From: Strigamia acuminata
Taxonomy: Eukaryota > Arthropoda > Chilopoda > Geophilomorpha > Linotaeniidae
Assembly: GCA_949358305.1 (NCBI GenBank)
Contig: OX442315.1
Coordinates: 34,374,427 to 34,438,426 of the forward strand
Direction: 5' to 3'
DNA length: 64,000 nucleotides
A program made the position numbers and the translations under genes. Below, one piece after another: positions 1-12,075 of the stretch (the first letter of the stretch is position 1; each line of letters starts with the position of its first letter). The notes under the pieces were generated by a model. The model saw only the letters and a list, made by a program, of their open reading frames with translations. It was not told the origin of the DNA and did no database searches.

Positions 1-985
1 CTCCTGCAACGTCAACCCGTGTTCTCTAGTATTCGTTTCCAGCTGCCGCAACAACGTTTCTCTCTACAAATCCAAAAATTAACACAAAAAAACAAACTAA
101 AACATCAATTTTAATACCTGAAGTTGCAAAAAAGGTAAATTAAAAAACTTGTGCAGAAATTTCAATCCGAATCCATTCCTCATCGATGCTTCTGCATATA
201 ATATTTGAGCAGCTGCAGACGGTCTAAAACAAAACAAAAATTAATTTTCCAAAAAATATTCCCCACAAAAATTCCACCTTTGATTTTGTTCAATAAAATA
301 TTTGACGTCATCTTCATTGACAACTCTATGATGCCCCATGTCGCGATGACTTGCCAAGATCAAAACAGGAATATTATCACCTATTTTCACTATTTCCCTC
401 TGCACGTACTCGTAAGTCCTTCAAAAACAACGAATTAACGACTACAAACACGCAAATCGAGCCAAATAATTAATTTTACCACGCTTTTGTGATATCTAGC
501 ATCATAATGACGCCATTGGTTCCCTTATAAACATCCACAAACTCGGCATCCAGAGCTGCCTCTTCGACAACATCGGTTAAACTGTTGTTTAACTTCAATC
601 CCTCCATCTGCTTCTTCTTTTTCCCTTTGTCCACAACGTCCCAAACTTCCACTTTAACAACGTCGTCCGTTGCTTTGTAATTCCACTGGATGCACGCGGC
701 TTGGATTTCTTGCGTCGGTTGGTACTCTTCTTTGAATTTATGGCCTTGCAGGCGATAAAACAGCGACGATTTTCCGACATTTCTGTCTCCTTTGATGATA
801 ATTTTCACTAAATAATACAAATTTTGCTTGAGAAAATGTCAAAAGGATAAAAATTTAATTTTACTGTTATATTGGACTCCTTTAGCAAATTTTTTCTGCA
901 GGTTTTGCGAGATTGTCTGCATTCCGGGCGGTGTGGATGGATTTGCAGCTTCATTCTTCACCAATTTCTTGAATGCTGAGAACAT
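1..985 (-). CDS. RABL6: Rab-like protein 6 (RABL6/PARF), N-terminal part, runs off the window
   Basis: Atypical Ras-superfamily GTPase. Five coding exons read on the minus strand with GT-AG junctions and consistent phases: 985-865, 807-480, 418-278, 223-118, 63-1 (continues outside). Exon 1 starts MFSAFKKLV and ends in GVQYN, the conserved RABL6 N-terminus. Exon 2 opens with [14 protein letters not shown], which carries the P-loop (GDRNVGKS), and includes the switch-region sequence QPTQEIQ and the [11 protein letters not shown] stretch typical of RABL6 in place of the usual Rab DTAGQE. Exons 3-5 give the [22 protein letters not shown] and [11 protein letters not shown] segments that recur in vertebrate RABL6. 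The GTPase domain is nearly complete here; the long C-terminal tail lies beyond position 1. The ATG at 985 was chosen because it starts the conserved MFSA block. Confidence 0.95.
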
Positions 986-1451
986 TTCAACGTTTATTTC
1001 GCACGAAATTCGCCGAAATTGCAAAACTCGGTGCGCAGATGAGTCGAGATACGTATAAAATTATAATCTTTTAATTTTTTAATCGATCGTTTGTCATACC
1101 ATAACACGATGATGTAAATATAAAAATAATCTGACCATACGGTTACACATACATCGATTAATGGGAAAATGGAAGGGAATAAAGCTTATTTTCTACAGGA
1201 AACTACTGCCAGCATCACGAAATACGGAGACATTTTATAATGTATCTATTTATTCAGTGGGTAGAAAAACTCTTCAAAGATATTTGATAAGATTAATGAC
1301 GGTTTTTCAACCGGTTTCTTAAATAGATCGGTTCGCGCATCAAAGCGAACAACGTCATAATTTATCAGTTTTGGTTATATTTTGTCAAAATATATGACGT
1401 TGATGTTTTATACCTACAGATTGAAGCAGACGGTTTTTGAAAATCTTGAAA
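986..1451. promoter_or_regulatory. Shared head-to-head promoter region of RABL6 and SYCP3
   Basis: The start codons of RABL6 (minus, 985) and SYCP3 (plus, 1452) face away from each other with 466 bp between them, so both promoters and 5' UTRs must lie here. An AG acceptor-like site (ctacag at about 1414-1419) just upstream of the SYCP3 ATG may end a 5' UTR intron. No TATA box stands out. Confidence 0.5.
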
Positions 1452-2260
1452 ATGTCGTTGATGAACTTGCGAGATAGACCGAAAACCACGGACGAGGACC
1501 CGTTGTACGACAGTAGTTTTGATTTAAGTGATGGATTGACGCCAGAAACTCCGAAATCGATGAAAAAAACATTACCGGCGAAAACGGGCGGCAGGCCGAG
1601 GAAAAGAGCCGTACGTGAAGACACCGAGTCAAATGCAATGGACAAAATGATACAAAGCATCGGCCATGACATCCAGAAAACGATGAGCGCCAAAAAACGA
1701 AAAATGGAGCAATTTGCCGACGGTAAAACAAGAAAAATCTATTTCTACTCGTATTTCCACATCTCTTAAATATTTTTCTTTAGATTCGGTCAAGTCCAGC
1801 ATCGATAAATTGGATAAATCTTTGACGAACCAACAACACGAGCGCAAAAAACTCCGCGAATTTTACGCGCAGAAAATGGAAAAGAGTTTAAGCGAGTGGC
1901 AAAACATGGTCGACGGTCTCAAAAACGCCGCGATGAAAATCCAGAAATTGTTCATGCAACAGCAGAAAATACTCGAGGAGGCGGTCGCCGTTCAGAACAA
2001 AAAAATCAAATTATTCGAGCAAATTACGAAGGATTTCAACAAAGTGAAAGAAAAATTTTAAAAAAATATCAAATAATATTAAATAATTCGATTTTAATTA
2101 ACAGGAGACTGACGCGTTGGAGAATCAACAGAAATCGACGCAGTCGAACATCCAGGACGATTTGAAAGGCGATTTGAGTTCGTTGCAAAAGAAATTGCTG
2201 GCGGAAAACCAACAGCAACAGTTGGACAAGTTAAGAAAATCCTTCACTTCGATCTACTAA
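1452..2260 (+). CDS. SYCP3: Synaptonemal complex protein 3 (lateral element coiled-coil protein)
   Basis: Structural protein of the meiotic chromosome axis (Cor1/Xlr/SYCP3 family). Exons 1452-1722, 1784-2043 and 2105-2260 join in phase to about 228 codons, near the usual family length of about 235. The N-terminus is disordered with a basic patch (GGRPRKRAVRE). From about residue 55 the family core begins (IGHDIQKTMSAKKRKMEQF), followed by an uninterrupted coiled coil containing FMQQQKILEEAVAVQNKKIK, the counterpart of the FRQQQKILQQ block in vertebrates. It ends in LRKSFTSIY, matching the conserved RKSLQSM-type C-terminus. The true ATG is 1452 (context gaaaATGT); upstream in-frame sequence lacks another ATG. 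Expected to be germline-restricted, since SYCP3 is meiotic elsewhere; nothing in the DNA shows this. Confidence 0.93.
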
Positions 2261-2390
2261 ATTTTCTAAAAATTCTTTTCGAGTTCTAACGTTTCATTTT
2301 CCCATTTTTTTTAACCTTGTACATTTATTTCCCATTTGTTCGTTTCATTTTTAACAAGTTTTTGTGCGATTAAAACATTTTTACACGCAG

Positions 2391-2442
2391 ATTGAGTCAA
2401 AACATGATTGAAAAAATACAAAAAACGCTGGAAGAGACGTAA
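2391..2442 (+). CDS. Possible alternative last exon of SYCP3
   Basis: A GT after 2229 inside the normal last exon (GACAA|GTTAAG) and an AG at 2389-2390 (ttacacgcag) would join in phase. This replaces the normal end LRKSFTSIY with LSQNMIEKIQKTLEET and a TAA at 2440-2442. The new end is also amphipathic and coil-like. The unspliced form matches the known family C-terminus, so this would be a minor isoform if it is real. Confidence 0.4.
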
Positions 2443-4198
<1,756 letters not shown>

Positions 4199-4460
4199 GA
4201 GAAAGTTTGCCACGCCACCATGCACTAAACAGTGTCCCCACACGCCGCTAGAGTTCCATGAGGTTTCGGTCTGAGTCTAGACCCTTCGATTAGTTTATGA
4301 CCTTGAACCTGTTTCTTCGTCATTTTTCCACGATAAAACTGGTATGTATTTTCCGAATTTCGTGCTATTTGCATTCCGATCAGTTGCTTATTTATTTTTT
4401 CCGTCGAACAAGACACCGTCGGAGATCCGAAGAACGAGCCAACAACAAGAAGGATAAAAA
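4199..4460. promoter_or_regulatory. Shared head-to-head promoter region of ALAD and SNAPIN
   Basis: Only 262 bp separate the two divergent start codons, so a bidirectional promoter is likely. No TATA box is visible. Confidence 0.5.
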
Positions 4461-5070
4461 ATGGAGGACACGGAGAGCACAAATACGTCTTTGGATGACA
4501 AAAACGAGGAGGAATTTTACGAAAATTCAGCCAGGACAACATTTTCGGATGGTTTAATGGGTTTGCTAAGGCCAGCCATCGAACAATTAGACGAACGAGT
4601 GAGATTAACACGGTTTGTGTTGCGTGCAATAACAAAACACGTGATTTGAATTAATTTACAAATTTATTTCTTTTAGGATCAGTCAGTTGGAATTGAGGCA
4701 ACAAATCGACAGTTTATCGGACGGTGATTTGATATTAATTAAATCGATAAATTCATCTTGATTCGAATGAAATTTACTCGTAGATTTGCGCAAAATATCA
4801 GACACGCAGCAAGTTCCGCTCGATTTTGACGTGTACGTCAAGAAGTTGATGAATGCCAAACGTCGAGTGATGATGGTAAATAATATATTGCAAAATGCAC
4901 AGGTAAGTCGCACAAAAACATGTTTTTTCTATCAAAATTGATTAAAAAATGTTATTTTATTCCAGGAACGATTGAACAGGGTCCACCAAACCATCGCTAA
5001 AGAAACTGCCCGTCGTAAATCACTACTAGATTCAACTCTAACCGCAACAAGCACCTCCAGCTTGCCCTAA
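4461..5070 (+). CDS. SNAPIN: SNARE-associated protein Snapin (BLOC-1/BORC subunit)
   Basis: Small coiled-coil subunit of the BLOC-1 and BORC complexes, which act in lysosome-related organelle biogenesis and lysosome positioning; it also binds SNAP-25. Four exons (4461-4612, 4677-4723, 4784-4902, 4966-5070) join in phase to 140 codons (human 136). After an acidic, variable N-terminus come the conserved GLMGLLRPAIEQLDERV helix, SQLELRQQIDSL, then DVYVKKLMNAKRRVMMVNNI and LQNAQERLNRVHQTIAKETA, which are almost unchanged across animals. The C-terminal tail is serine/threonine rich. The ATG at 4461 follows aaaa and is the only sensible start. Confidence 0.96.
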
Positions 5071-6090
5071 AACGGAGATTTATTGAGAAATTTGTACGAT
5101 ATACAGTTGTTATTATGGAAAATCGAAACACTTGCAATGTTTATTGTAAATGGCAGGAATTGATTCCATGGTTCGACGCGAGGAAAAGAAAAATGTTGCT
5201 GTCGTGCAGCAAATTCCGAGCGAATTTTGTAAATAACAATCAAAGAGAGTATTTTTGAGTCTGTGCTTAATTGTTCCAGTGTAGTATTAGCCGAGTGGGA
5301 CCCGCAAAAGGTCCCAAATGTCAAATGAATAGTCTGTTTGTATGTTTTTCATTTGTTTGTAGCTGTGTAAACGTGTCTGCAATCGGTTTAGTATAGAAAA
5401 AAAGCTTGGTGTAGATTGTATTTTACATTTGACTACTAAATAGCTGATTGCAGAGACGTTTAACTGTTAATTTAGACTTGTAGAAGTATTGTAGTGATGC
5501 AATTTTGGCATTTGCTGGATGGAAACAGTTCTATGTGATGGTTATTTCGCAATTCAGATTGCATGTATCAGTTATCGCTTGTTATTGATGTTAATTTCAA
5601 GCCTCTTATAAGACTAAAGTGGTAAATATGCTGTTTTTAGACTGTTTGAGAGGCTTCTAGTTTGGTAAGCTGAATTCAGCACATTTTATTGCATTAAATA
5701 TTGGGCAAACTATGTATAGCTGTTGTATTTACCGTAAATGCTCTAATAGAATGCGGGTGTTCTATCGATAGAACAATTTAGACATTTATTTTAGTCGTTT
5801 TGTATAATTTAGACATTTATTTTAGTCGTTTTGTTCAATTTAGACATTTATTTTAGTCGTTTTGTTCAATTTAGACATTTATTTTAGTTGTTTTGTTCAA
5901 TTTGGACATTTATTTTAGTCGTTTTGTTCAATTTTGATGTTGAATTTAGTCGTTTTGGTCAATTTAGACTCGCGTTGAATGGACATCCCGCGTTCTATAT
6001 GAGCATTTACGGTACTACGACTTGTTACGTACGGTATAAGCACCTAATTTTCATTTTCATTGTATTTATTCAATAAAAATGTAAATTTTC
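5071..6090 (+). other. SNAPIN 3' flank / probable 3' UTR
   Basis: No coding exon seen. An AATAAA at about 6072-6077 could be the polyadenylation signal. The stretch contains one tandem repeat, listed separately. Confidence 0.4.
5775..5960. repeat. 31-bp tandem repeat, about 6 copies
   Basis: The unit reads roughly caatttagacatttatttt followed by agtcgttttgtt, repeated with one- or two-base differences. It lies in the presumed SNAPIN 3' UTR. Confidence 0.85.
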
Positions 6091-6930
6091 CTAGTCAAAA
6101 TAGAGTTTTTAATTGTAAAAATGTGCCAATGTGTTTTCCATGTATATTTGCCAACAGGGGTAATTTAAAAGCAAAAGATTAAAGGTTTTGTCTAATTAAT
6201 TAATCTGATTGAAAATTAAATTTTGCAAATTTTTACATTTTTAATAAGGCAAATACCCCTAGTATTATTAATAAAACAGCTGTATTTTCTGCTTACAAAT
6301 TGATGATCAAATAATATATGTACAACTAATTGGTAATCTGGTATCCAGAAATTATAATATATGCAGTGTATTGATTGTAATTTAAACGTGTACTGTATAA
6401 ACTTTGAATGTTTGATTCATAACTATTATTGCTTTGTTTTAATTTGACAATGAATAACAAGTTGTATTTTTTTGGTATATTAATTTGGTATATTCAGTGC
6501 AGAAACGCTCTAATAAATAGACCAAATAAAAAATTCCTTTTGTTTTTATTAAATCAGCCATAAATATTTATTTTGTACTGTACTCACATGACAAGCACCA
6601 AATTAAAAAGTAAAGACAAGTGTTTTTAATATAAACAAACAAACAAACTGAAATCAGATCTACAGATCTAACTTGTAAATAAAAATCCGCGCCATATCTT
6701 GAATATCACACACACAAGGATCACACAGGGATCACAATAATTGCTCCGCAAAACATGTTTGTTCTCCGTACAGGCAAAGATTGTGGATTTCAAAATTCTT
6801 GAAATCTCACGAAATCCTGTGAAATAATGTGTTTTTTTCCTAAATAATTTGTGTTTTCCGAAAATTTTGTTTTTTTTCCAAAATAATTTGATCTCCTAGC
6901 AACAGATCATAGCAGACGAACGCGCGGCGA
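6091..6930. other. Intergenic AT-rich DNA with one duplicated fragment
   Basis: No gene seen. About 50 bp at 6656-6706 (ctacagatctaa ... ccgcgccatatcttgaatatc) resemble 13957-13999 in the same orientation, so the two loci share a dispersed or duplicated fragment. Confidence 0.5.
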
Positions 6931-7057
6931 ATTTCTTTGCCTTATGTTTTGGTTTTATGTTTTATATTATGTATTGTTTTTATGTTTGTTTTGCAAAAAT
7001 TAAATTTTACATTAAGTCAATGGTGTTTTTTTTTGGGGACAGAGGGACAGGGTTTAG

Positions 7058-7471
7058 CAGTGTTGTGCGCGGTCCCGGTCCCGGACCGGCGATCCAGGAC
7101 CGCCGGTCTGCGGTCCTGGACCGGGACCGGGACCGCGTTCCTTTTAAAATTCCGTGGACCGCGGACCGCTTTTGCGGTGCATCTCGCGGTCCACGAGAAA
7201 ACACGAGATTTTTTCATGAATCCATCAGCCTTTGGATTCATGAAAAAATAAAAAATGAATTTATTAAATATCATATTTTAAGTTGAAAACGCGATAAAAC
7301 TTCAAGATTCTCGTATTTTGCGGTATAATCTCGCGATCCACGAGAAAACACGAGATCTCGTGTTTTCTCGTGGACCGCGAGATGTACCGCAAAAGTGCGG
7401 TCCCGGTCCCGGACCGGGACCGCGGTTCTTTTTAGCTGCCGGAACAGGACCGCAGACCGCGCACAACACTG
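7058..7471. mobile_element. GC-rich fold-back MITE (hAT-like ends)
   Basis: Ends are CAGTGTTGTGCGCGGTC on the left and its near-complement at 7450-7471. The interior is built from repeated cggtcccg/ccgggacc motifs in both orientations, giving strong self-complementarity. The CAG...CTG ends suggest hAT, but the flanking 8-mers do not match, so a target duplication is not visible. Confidence 0.7.
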
Positions 7472-8001
7472 ATGGTATGACTTAATTATAATTTTATTTA
7501 TTTGTTATATTATTAATAACATTTCTTATAGTTAAAACGCTTCAAACCCATTTTCGCGCGCTTTTTCAAGGTAAGAAATTTATTCTGTTTTTCATTCATA
7601 ATTTCATTTTGAATTGGCTGAGTTTTTCACTTGTTTTTCACTTGTTTTTGCGATTTTGACAGCTTTCCAGAGAAAACAACCGAATAAATAAGTATTTATT
7701 TAATTTAGGTTAAAAAATTACTCATCTCAATAACCGCCGTTGTAATTGTATGCGGGACTTACTCAGCCGTAAGATGTTTAGCGTCATTGTTTTAAAAATT
7801 TTAATTTTTATTTCTTTATAGGGCTATTTATTAGTTTGCACGATTTGCGGTATTACTTTTACGATATGGATATGTTTGAAATTGACAGCGTATATTGAAA
7901 CCGAAAGAAAACGAAAGGCAATGGAAGAGTTAAACCAACACATAAAAAGGTTCCAAGAAAAAAAAATAACACTTACATCACGTGACAAACGTCTAATAAG
8001 G

Positions 8002-9299
8002 GGCTCTGAACAAAACGCAGGGTACACCCAAAATGGGGTACCCAATTTGGGTACCCAAGTGCAACGAAATGTATTTAGTTAAGAATAAAAACTTTCACTT
8101 TTCTTTAAAATTTGTAGTAATTTGCCTTTATTTAAGACATTTATATAGAAAACAACATTGATTGTGAATTATTTTCCCCACAAATACAACTAATTCGTTT
8201 TGGTAAGATAAATCATTCCTCCTTTTTGGTTTTACAAAACCAGGAGGAGTTGCTCAATCAACCAGGAAAAAATATCTCTGTTTGGATCGTAACAGGATGT
8301 CGCAAAAATAATGGTAAAGTTTTTCTTTCTCAACAAATAGGAATATACTGACTGAAAACTGGTAATTCTAATTGTTAATGTTAATTTGTAGGCAAAATTC
8401 ATTCACTTGACTTTGGAGTCCAGTGATGTAAGTAATAACTTTAAAAAATATGTCATATCTTGTGTTTACCATGTGATTTTTAGTTAAAACAAATCGATTT
8501 TGTTGATTTATTAGCTAAATTAAATCAATTTTGTGGATTTTTTAGCTAAATTAAATCGAATTTTATGATTTTTAGCTGATTTAAATCTAATTTTATGATT
8601 TTTAGCTAATTTAAATAGATTTTGTTGATTTTTTAGCTAATTTAAATCGATTTTGTGGATTTTTTAACTAATTTAAATCGATTTTGTGGATTTTTTAGCT
8701 AATTTAAAAAATGAGGCTTTGACATTTGATTTGTCACTTGGTGATGAACCAAGTGATAATTTGAAGGAGCTTTTATTTATTCGATTCAGTGTTGCTCTGT
8801 GATAATTTTAATAATTTGCTGTGATAATTTCCATAATTTTCTTTGATTATTTCCATAATTTTCTGTGATAATTTGAAAATTTTCTGTGATAATTTGAAAA
8901 TTTTCTGTGATAATTTTAATTATAATTATGTTGAATTTCTATAATTTTATGTTGAATTTGATAATTTTTTGTTGATTTTTTGATAATTTTGTGTTTAATT
9001 TTGTCGATTTTATGTTTAATTTCGATGATTTTGTGTTTAATTTTAATAATTTTGTGTTTAATTTTGATGATTTGTTGTTATTAATTTTGATGATTTCTTG
9101 TTTTATTTTGATAATTTTATGTTTAAATTTAATAATTTTGTGTTGAATTTTTATAATTTTCTTTAATTTTTAATAGAATAATGATACCGGTAATAAAAAT
9201 TATATTCATTTCTGAAAATTTGATTAATTATTTCTGGAAATCTGGGGTACCCAAATTGGGTACCCAAATTTGGGTGTACCCTGCGTTTTGTTCAGAGCC
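8002..9299. mobile_element. MULE-like non-autonomous transposon with 9-bp target duplication
   Basis: Terminal inverted repeats of about 60 bp begin GGCTCTGAACAAAACGCAGG at each end and contain two GGTACCC motifs. They are flanked by perfect 9-bp repeats CTAATAAGG (7993-8001 and 9300-9308). Nine-bp duplications with long inverted repeats are typical of Mutator-like elements. The interior is AT-rich, non-coding, and made of degenerate tandem units (tttaaatcgattttg at 8480-8710; gtgtttaattttgat at 8940-9170). It is inserted inside an exon. Confidence 0.85.
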
Positions 9300-9323
9300 C
9301 TAATAAGGGAATGGCAAGCGTTA

Positions 9324-9382
9324 ATTCCACAGAAATTCTGTGGAAATAACCACATGTTATTTCCACAGAATTTCTGTGGAAT
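9324..9382. mobile_element. Perfect 59-bp palindrome flanked by TTA (mini-MITE)
   Basis: Arms 9324-9350 and 9356-9382 are exact reverse complements (27 bp) around a 5-nt loop. Each arm is itself palindromic (ttccacagaaattctgtggaa-type core). TTA on both sides (9321-9323, 9383-9385) is consistent with a PIF/Harbinger-type target duplication. Confidence 0.7.
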
Positions 9383-9763
9383 TTATCTGGAATAAATGGA
9401 ATTTATATTGTAAATTTTTTTCTTGTACAACAGACAGTCTTCTGGACGTATGGGATATAACGATCCCCATCTACATAGAAACAGAGTCTGATGAATTGGG
9501 TCTAATGACTATGAGGACACAAGAAGAAGAAAAAAACAGAAACGACTGAAGAAGAAGCTACAGTAAGAAATTCAAATTGATCACTTTTTTTAAAAAATTT
9601 AATTAATAAAAAATTTGTTTTTAGGATGAAGTAGGTGGCGTCTTTATAGAATTTCAACCGATGATCGATGATCTGTGTGCTGACGTGGAGAAAGCTGCAG
9701 AAGCGGCTGCGTACAAAGAGAGACGACCGCAACAAGAAGAGGAACAGCTCAAAGGTCGCGAAC

Positions 9764-9918
9764 CAGGGCTGGACTGGGAACAAATTTATGGCCGGGAAAT
9801 CTGGGTGTCCGGGCCACAATTAATGAAGTCGGGAACGGCCACAGCGGGCTGCGACAGGCCACAGCGGCCACGGGCCACCGGGAAACTCCCGGTAGCCCGC
9901 CGGGCCAGTCCAGCACTG
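9764..9918. mobile_element. 155-bp hAT-type MITE inside an exon, 8-bp target duplication
   Basis: The left end is CAGGGCTGGACTGG; the right end is the complement of CAGTGCTGGACTGG. Perfect 8-bp direct repeats TCGCGAAC flank it (9756-9763, 9919-9926). The 163 added bases shift the frame of the host exon. Confidence 0.9.
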
Positions 9919-10266
9919 TCGCGAACCGAGACGAGAGGAAGGGGTCCGTGGAGATGTGGTTCCCGGCGAAGGAGTACGTGGTGGAGGTGCAGCCTCGAAA
10001 GCGGACGAAGGTGATTGCCGCGGCATAGAAGCGGGAGAAAAAGTACCGGCATGGAAACCGAGAGAAAGCACAAGTAATAAACACATTTTTATAATTTAAA
10101 TGGAATTTATATTGTGAATTTTTTTGTTGGCAGATACTTATTGGCAACAAACGGATAAAGAGTCGGTGGACAAATGGAAACCGACGAATGAGGATCGTCG
10201 AGCCGACGACAGCCGTAATGAAGATTCCCTCGACAGGTATTCTCGAGGTGTGCTAGCACACCGAAG

Positions 10267-10357
10267 ACGTTTCTTATCAAAACGTCGTTTCCTATCAAAA
10301 CGTCGTTTCTTATCAAAACGTCGTTTCTTATCAAAACGTCGTTTCTTATCAAAACAT
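10267..10357 (+). repeat. 18-bp coding minisatellite (five RRFLSK units)
   Basis: Five copies of an 18-bp unit (cgtcgtttcttatcaaaa with one C/T variant) keep the frame and encode a basic RRFLSK repeat in the last exon of the broken gene. Confidence 0.85.
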
Positions 10358-10564
10358 CGCGAGCGGGAAGATATTAGTCAATCGTGTTTCGAAAGAAACA
10401 GAAGAGAATGGAACATGAAGTGGCGTCGTGAAGAAGATCAGCAACGAGGGGATGACAGATCTATGGACGAAGCAGGTAATGGTAGTTTAAATGATTATAC
10501 ATTAGATGTTACAGCAAATGATTTTACATTTTCTACATATATAAATGAAAGAAATTTAATATAA

Positions 10565-11471
10565 AGTGATTTAATTAAGTTAAATACCCACTGCCATTTT
10601 AACGGATTTAGTTGTAATCAATATACAGGGTGGAACAAAAGTCTGGATCCCTACTAAATATTTCTGAAAGTGGTAACAATGCATCTAATTCAATGATGGC
10701 AAAGTATTAAAGTTGGGTGTGGCAATCTTTTGGTGACCCGAAATTTGACCTTGAGATGTTCCTTCAAAGTTATTTGAAAATTATCTCGGAAACCGTTAGA
10801 GATAGACAGAAATTTCCAATTGTAAACTTGTAGACCATCATTTGTTTAGTCTAAAAATGACTAATTCTCAAATCTTTTGTCCTAAAAGATTTTAAGAAAA
10901 TCGCAATTGAAAAAGTAGTTTTGAAAAGAAAAAGTCATAAAAAAATTCAGTTTTCTACCCATATCTCTGCAACGGTGCTAAATAAGCAAATTCCAACCAG
11001 GGGAATCGATTTTTTGGGTCATTTTACATCTAATCAGCACATTTTTGATACTTTTCCAAATTTTGGCCATGTTATTCTTGGACTTGTGTCTACTTTTTCA
11101 ATTGTGATTTTCTTAAAATCTATCGATTGGCGCGCCTCTCGACTACACATTCGCGAAAGAGCCGGCTGGCTGATGGATTCCGCATCCGGATCCGAATCTC
11201 CATCGGAACTTTCTTCGGAGTCTAAATTAGGAAATAAACAAAACAATTAATTCATACTCCGTATTTGATTTGTAAAAGTAAAGCTTCTATGGGCGCAGCC
11301 ATTTTGTTTCAACTGAACGGGTTGGCAGGTAACACAGCGACACCTTGTGGTGGAAAGTGCAATTTTGTTTGTTTTGATTTTAGTTGTTATGTAGCGTCTG
11401 CTTTTAAATGAAACGATGCTTTTAATTTACATGAACAATAATGATTTCCATTTTATGGTTTAAAAGTAATA
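10565..11471. repeat. Repeat-derived intergenic DNA with inverted arms
   Basis: A mariner-like end (acagggtggaacaaaagtct) lies at about 10625-10644. Arms 10887-10918 and 11090-11121 are reverse complements with one mismatch. On the minus strand, 11246-11130 reads as an acidic peptide (DSEESSDGDSDPDAES) like the start of some transposases, but it is only a fragment. No complete gene. Confidence 0.45.
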
Positions 11472-12026
11472 TCATCGTAAGTAATCTTCGAGGAAAGCTG
11501 GCCTGATTCTCCGTCTGCGTCTTTTCCGTGCTAAATGCCCAAAATCCCATTGTATTTTTAAGGATTTAATATGATCTTGAAACTCTTCGAGGGCTTTGAT
11601 CTTTCTTTCAATTTCAATGTGTGTTACCAGTATGATGGTAATACACACAGTAAAGGCTACGCCGAAAACCACGCATATAAAGAAAAAAGTCCTAAAAAAA
11701 AATAAAAAATAAAAATTCTAATAGAATAGCACTATAAAAACCTTACCATAGAGTAAGCACGGGTAAAGATTATCAACGCAATTATTGAAACAATTAGGTT
11801 TCGAATCTAACATAAAGAAATAGTTTTTTTATACCAGTCAATCCAAAATAGGCCCAACATTACTTACGGTGACGTAACATCCAAAAACGTTTCGGATTCG
11901 CTTTATCTATAAGAAATGTTATTAACATTAAAAGTAAATAAAATTATAATCAAATTATACCCATTTTTGAACAATGAGGCCCATTACAAAGCAGAGCAGA
12001 CAGAAGGCGATCCAAAACAACGTTTC
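11472..12026 (-). CDS. Unrecognised small multi-helix membrane protein with charged coiled tail
   Basis: Four exons on the minus strand: about 12026-11961 (hydrophobic, FWIAFCLLCFVMGLIVQKW), 11906-11868 (39 nt, IKRIRNVFGCYVT), 11806-11742 (LIVSIIALIIFTRAY, second hydrophobic stretch) and 11691-11472 (third hydrophobic stretch, then HIEIERKIKALEEFQDHIK and a basic tail ending FLEDYLR). For the third exon, the donor at 11742 (AAG|GTTTTT) is used because the stronger GTAAGG five bases earlier would break the frame. The 5' start is not found: an in-frame stop lies just upstream, next to a repeat copy that begins at about 12076. It is the paralogue of the broken plus-strand copy at 6937-10564. No known family recognised. 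Confidence 0.5.
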
Positions 12027-12075
12027 GGAAAAAAATCATCGTCGATCCAAACTTGCAAACGGTCAAATCAAAACT

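Larger units (their letters stand above)
6937..10564 (+). pseudogene. Broken paralogue of an unrecognised membrane/coiled-coil protein, riddled with insertions
   Basis: Exon-like blocks: 6937-7020 (hydrophobic, LVLCFILCIVFMFVLQKL); 7541-7579 (39 nt, LKRFKPIFARFFK); 7711-7770 (60 nt, VKKLLISITAVVIVCGTYSA); 7822-8001 continuing at 9309 (membrane segment then YIETERKRKAMEELNQHIK); 9435-9560; 9625-9763 plus 9927-10070; and 10136-10564. The first four blocks match, with the same exon sizes, the minus-strand gene at 11472-12026. The reading frame is cut by a 1298-bp element, a palindrome and a 155-bp element. It also has an extra A in the run near 9530, and removing that base restores the frame up to a GTAAGA donor. 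If the insertions are ignored, exon phases stay consistent to the end. The later exons are acidic and charged (EEEQLKG, NTYWQQTDKE) and include a coding minisatellite. Function unknown. Confidence 0.6.

Noticed and set aside
5770-5960. CRISPR-like regular spacing
   Set aside because: Units are contiguous with no unique spacers, and the genome is animal.
7017-7274. Arginine/glycine-rich frames over 7041-7470
   Set aside because: The GC-rich palindromic MITE creates frames on both strands.
9661-10014. 117-codon frame ending in RRSTWWRCSLESGRR as a real C-terminus
   Set aside because: The second half is read through the inserted MITE in a shifted frame.
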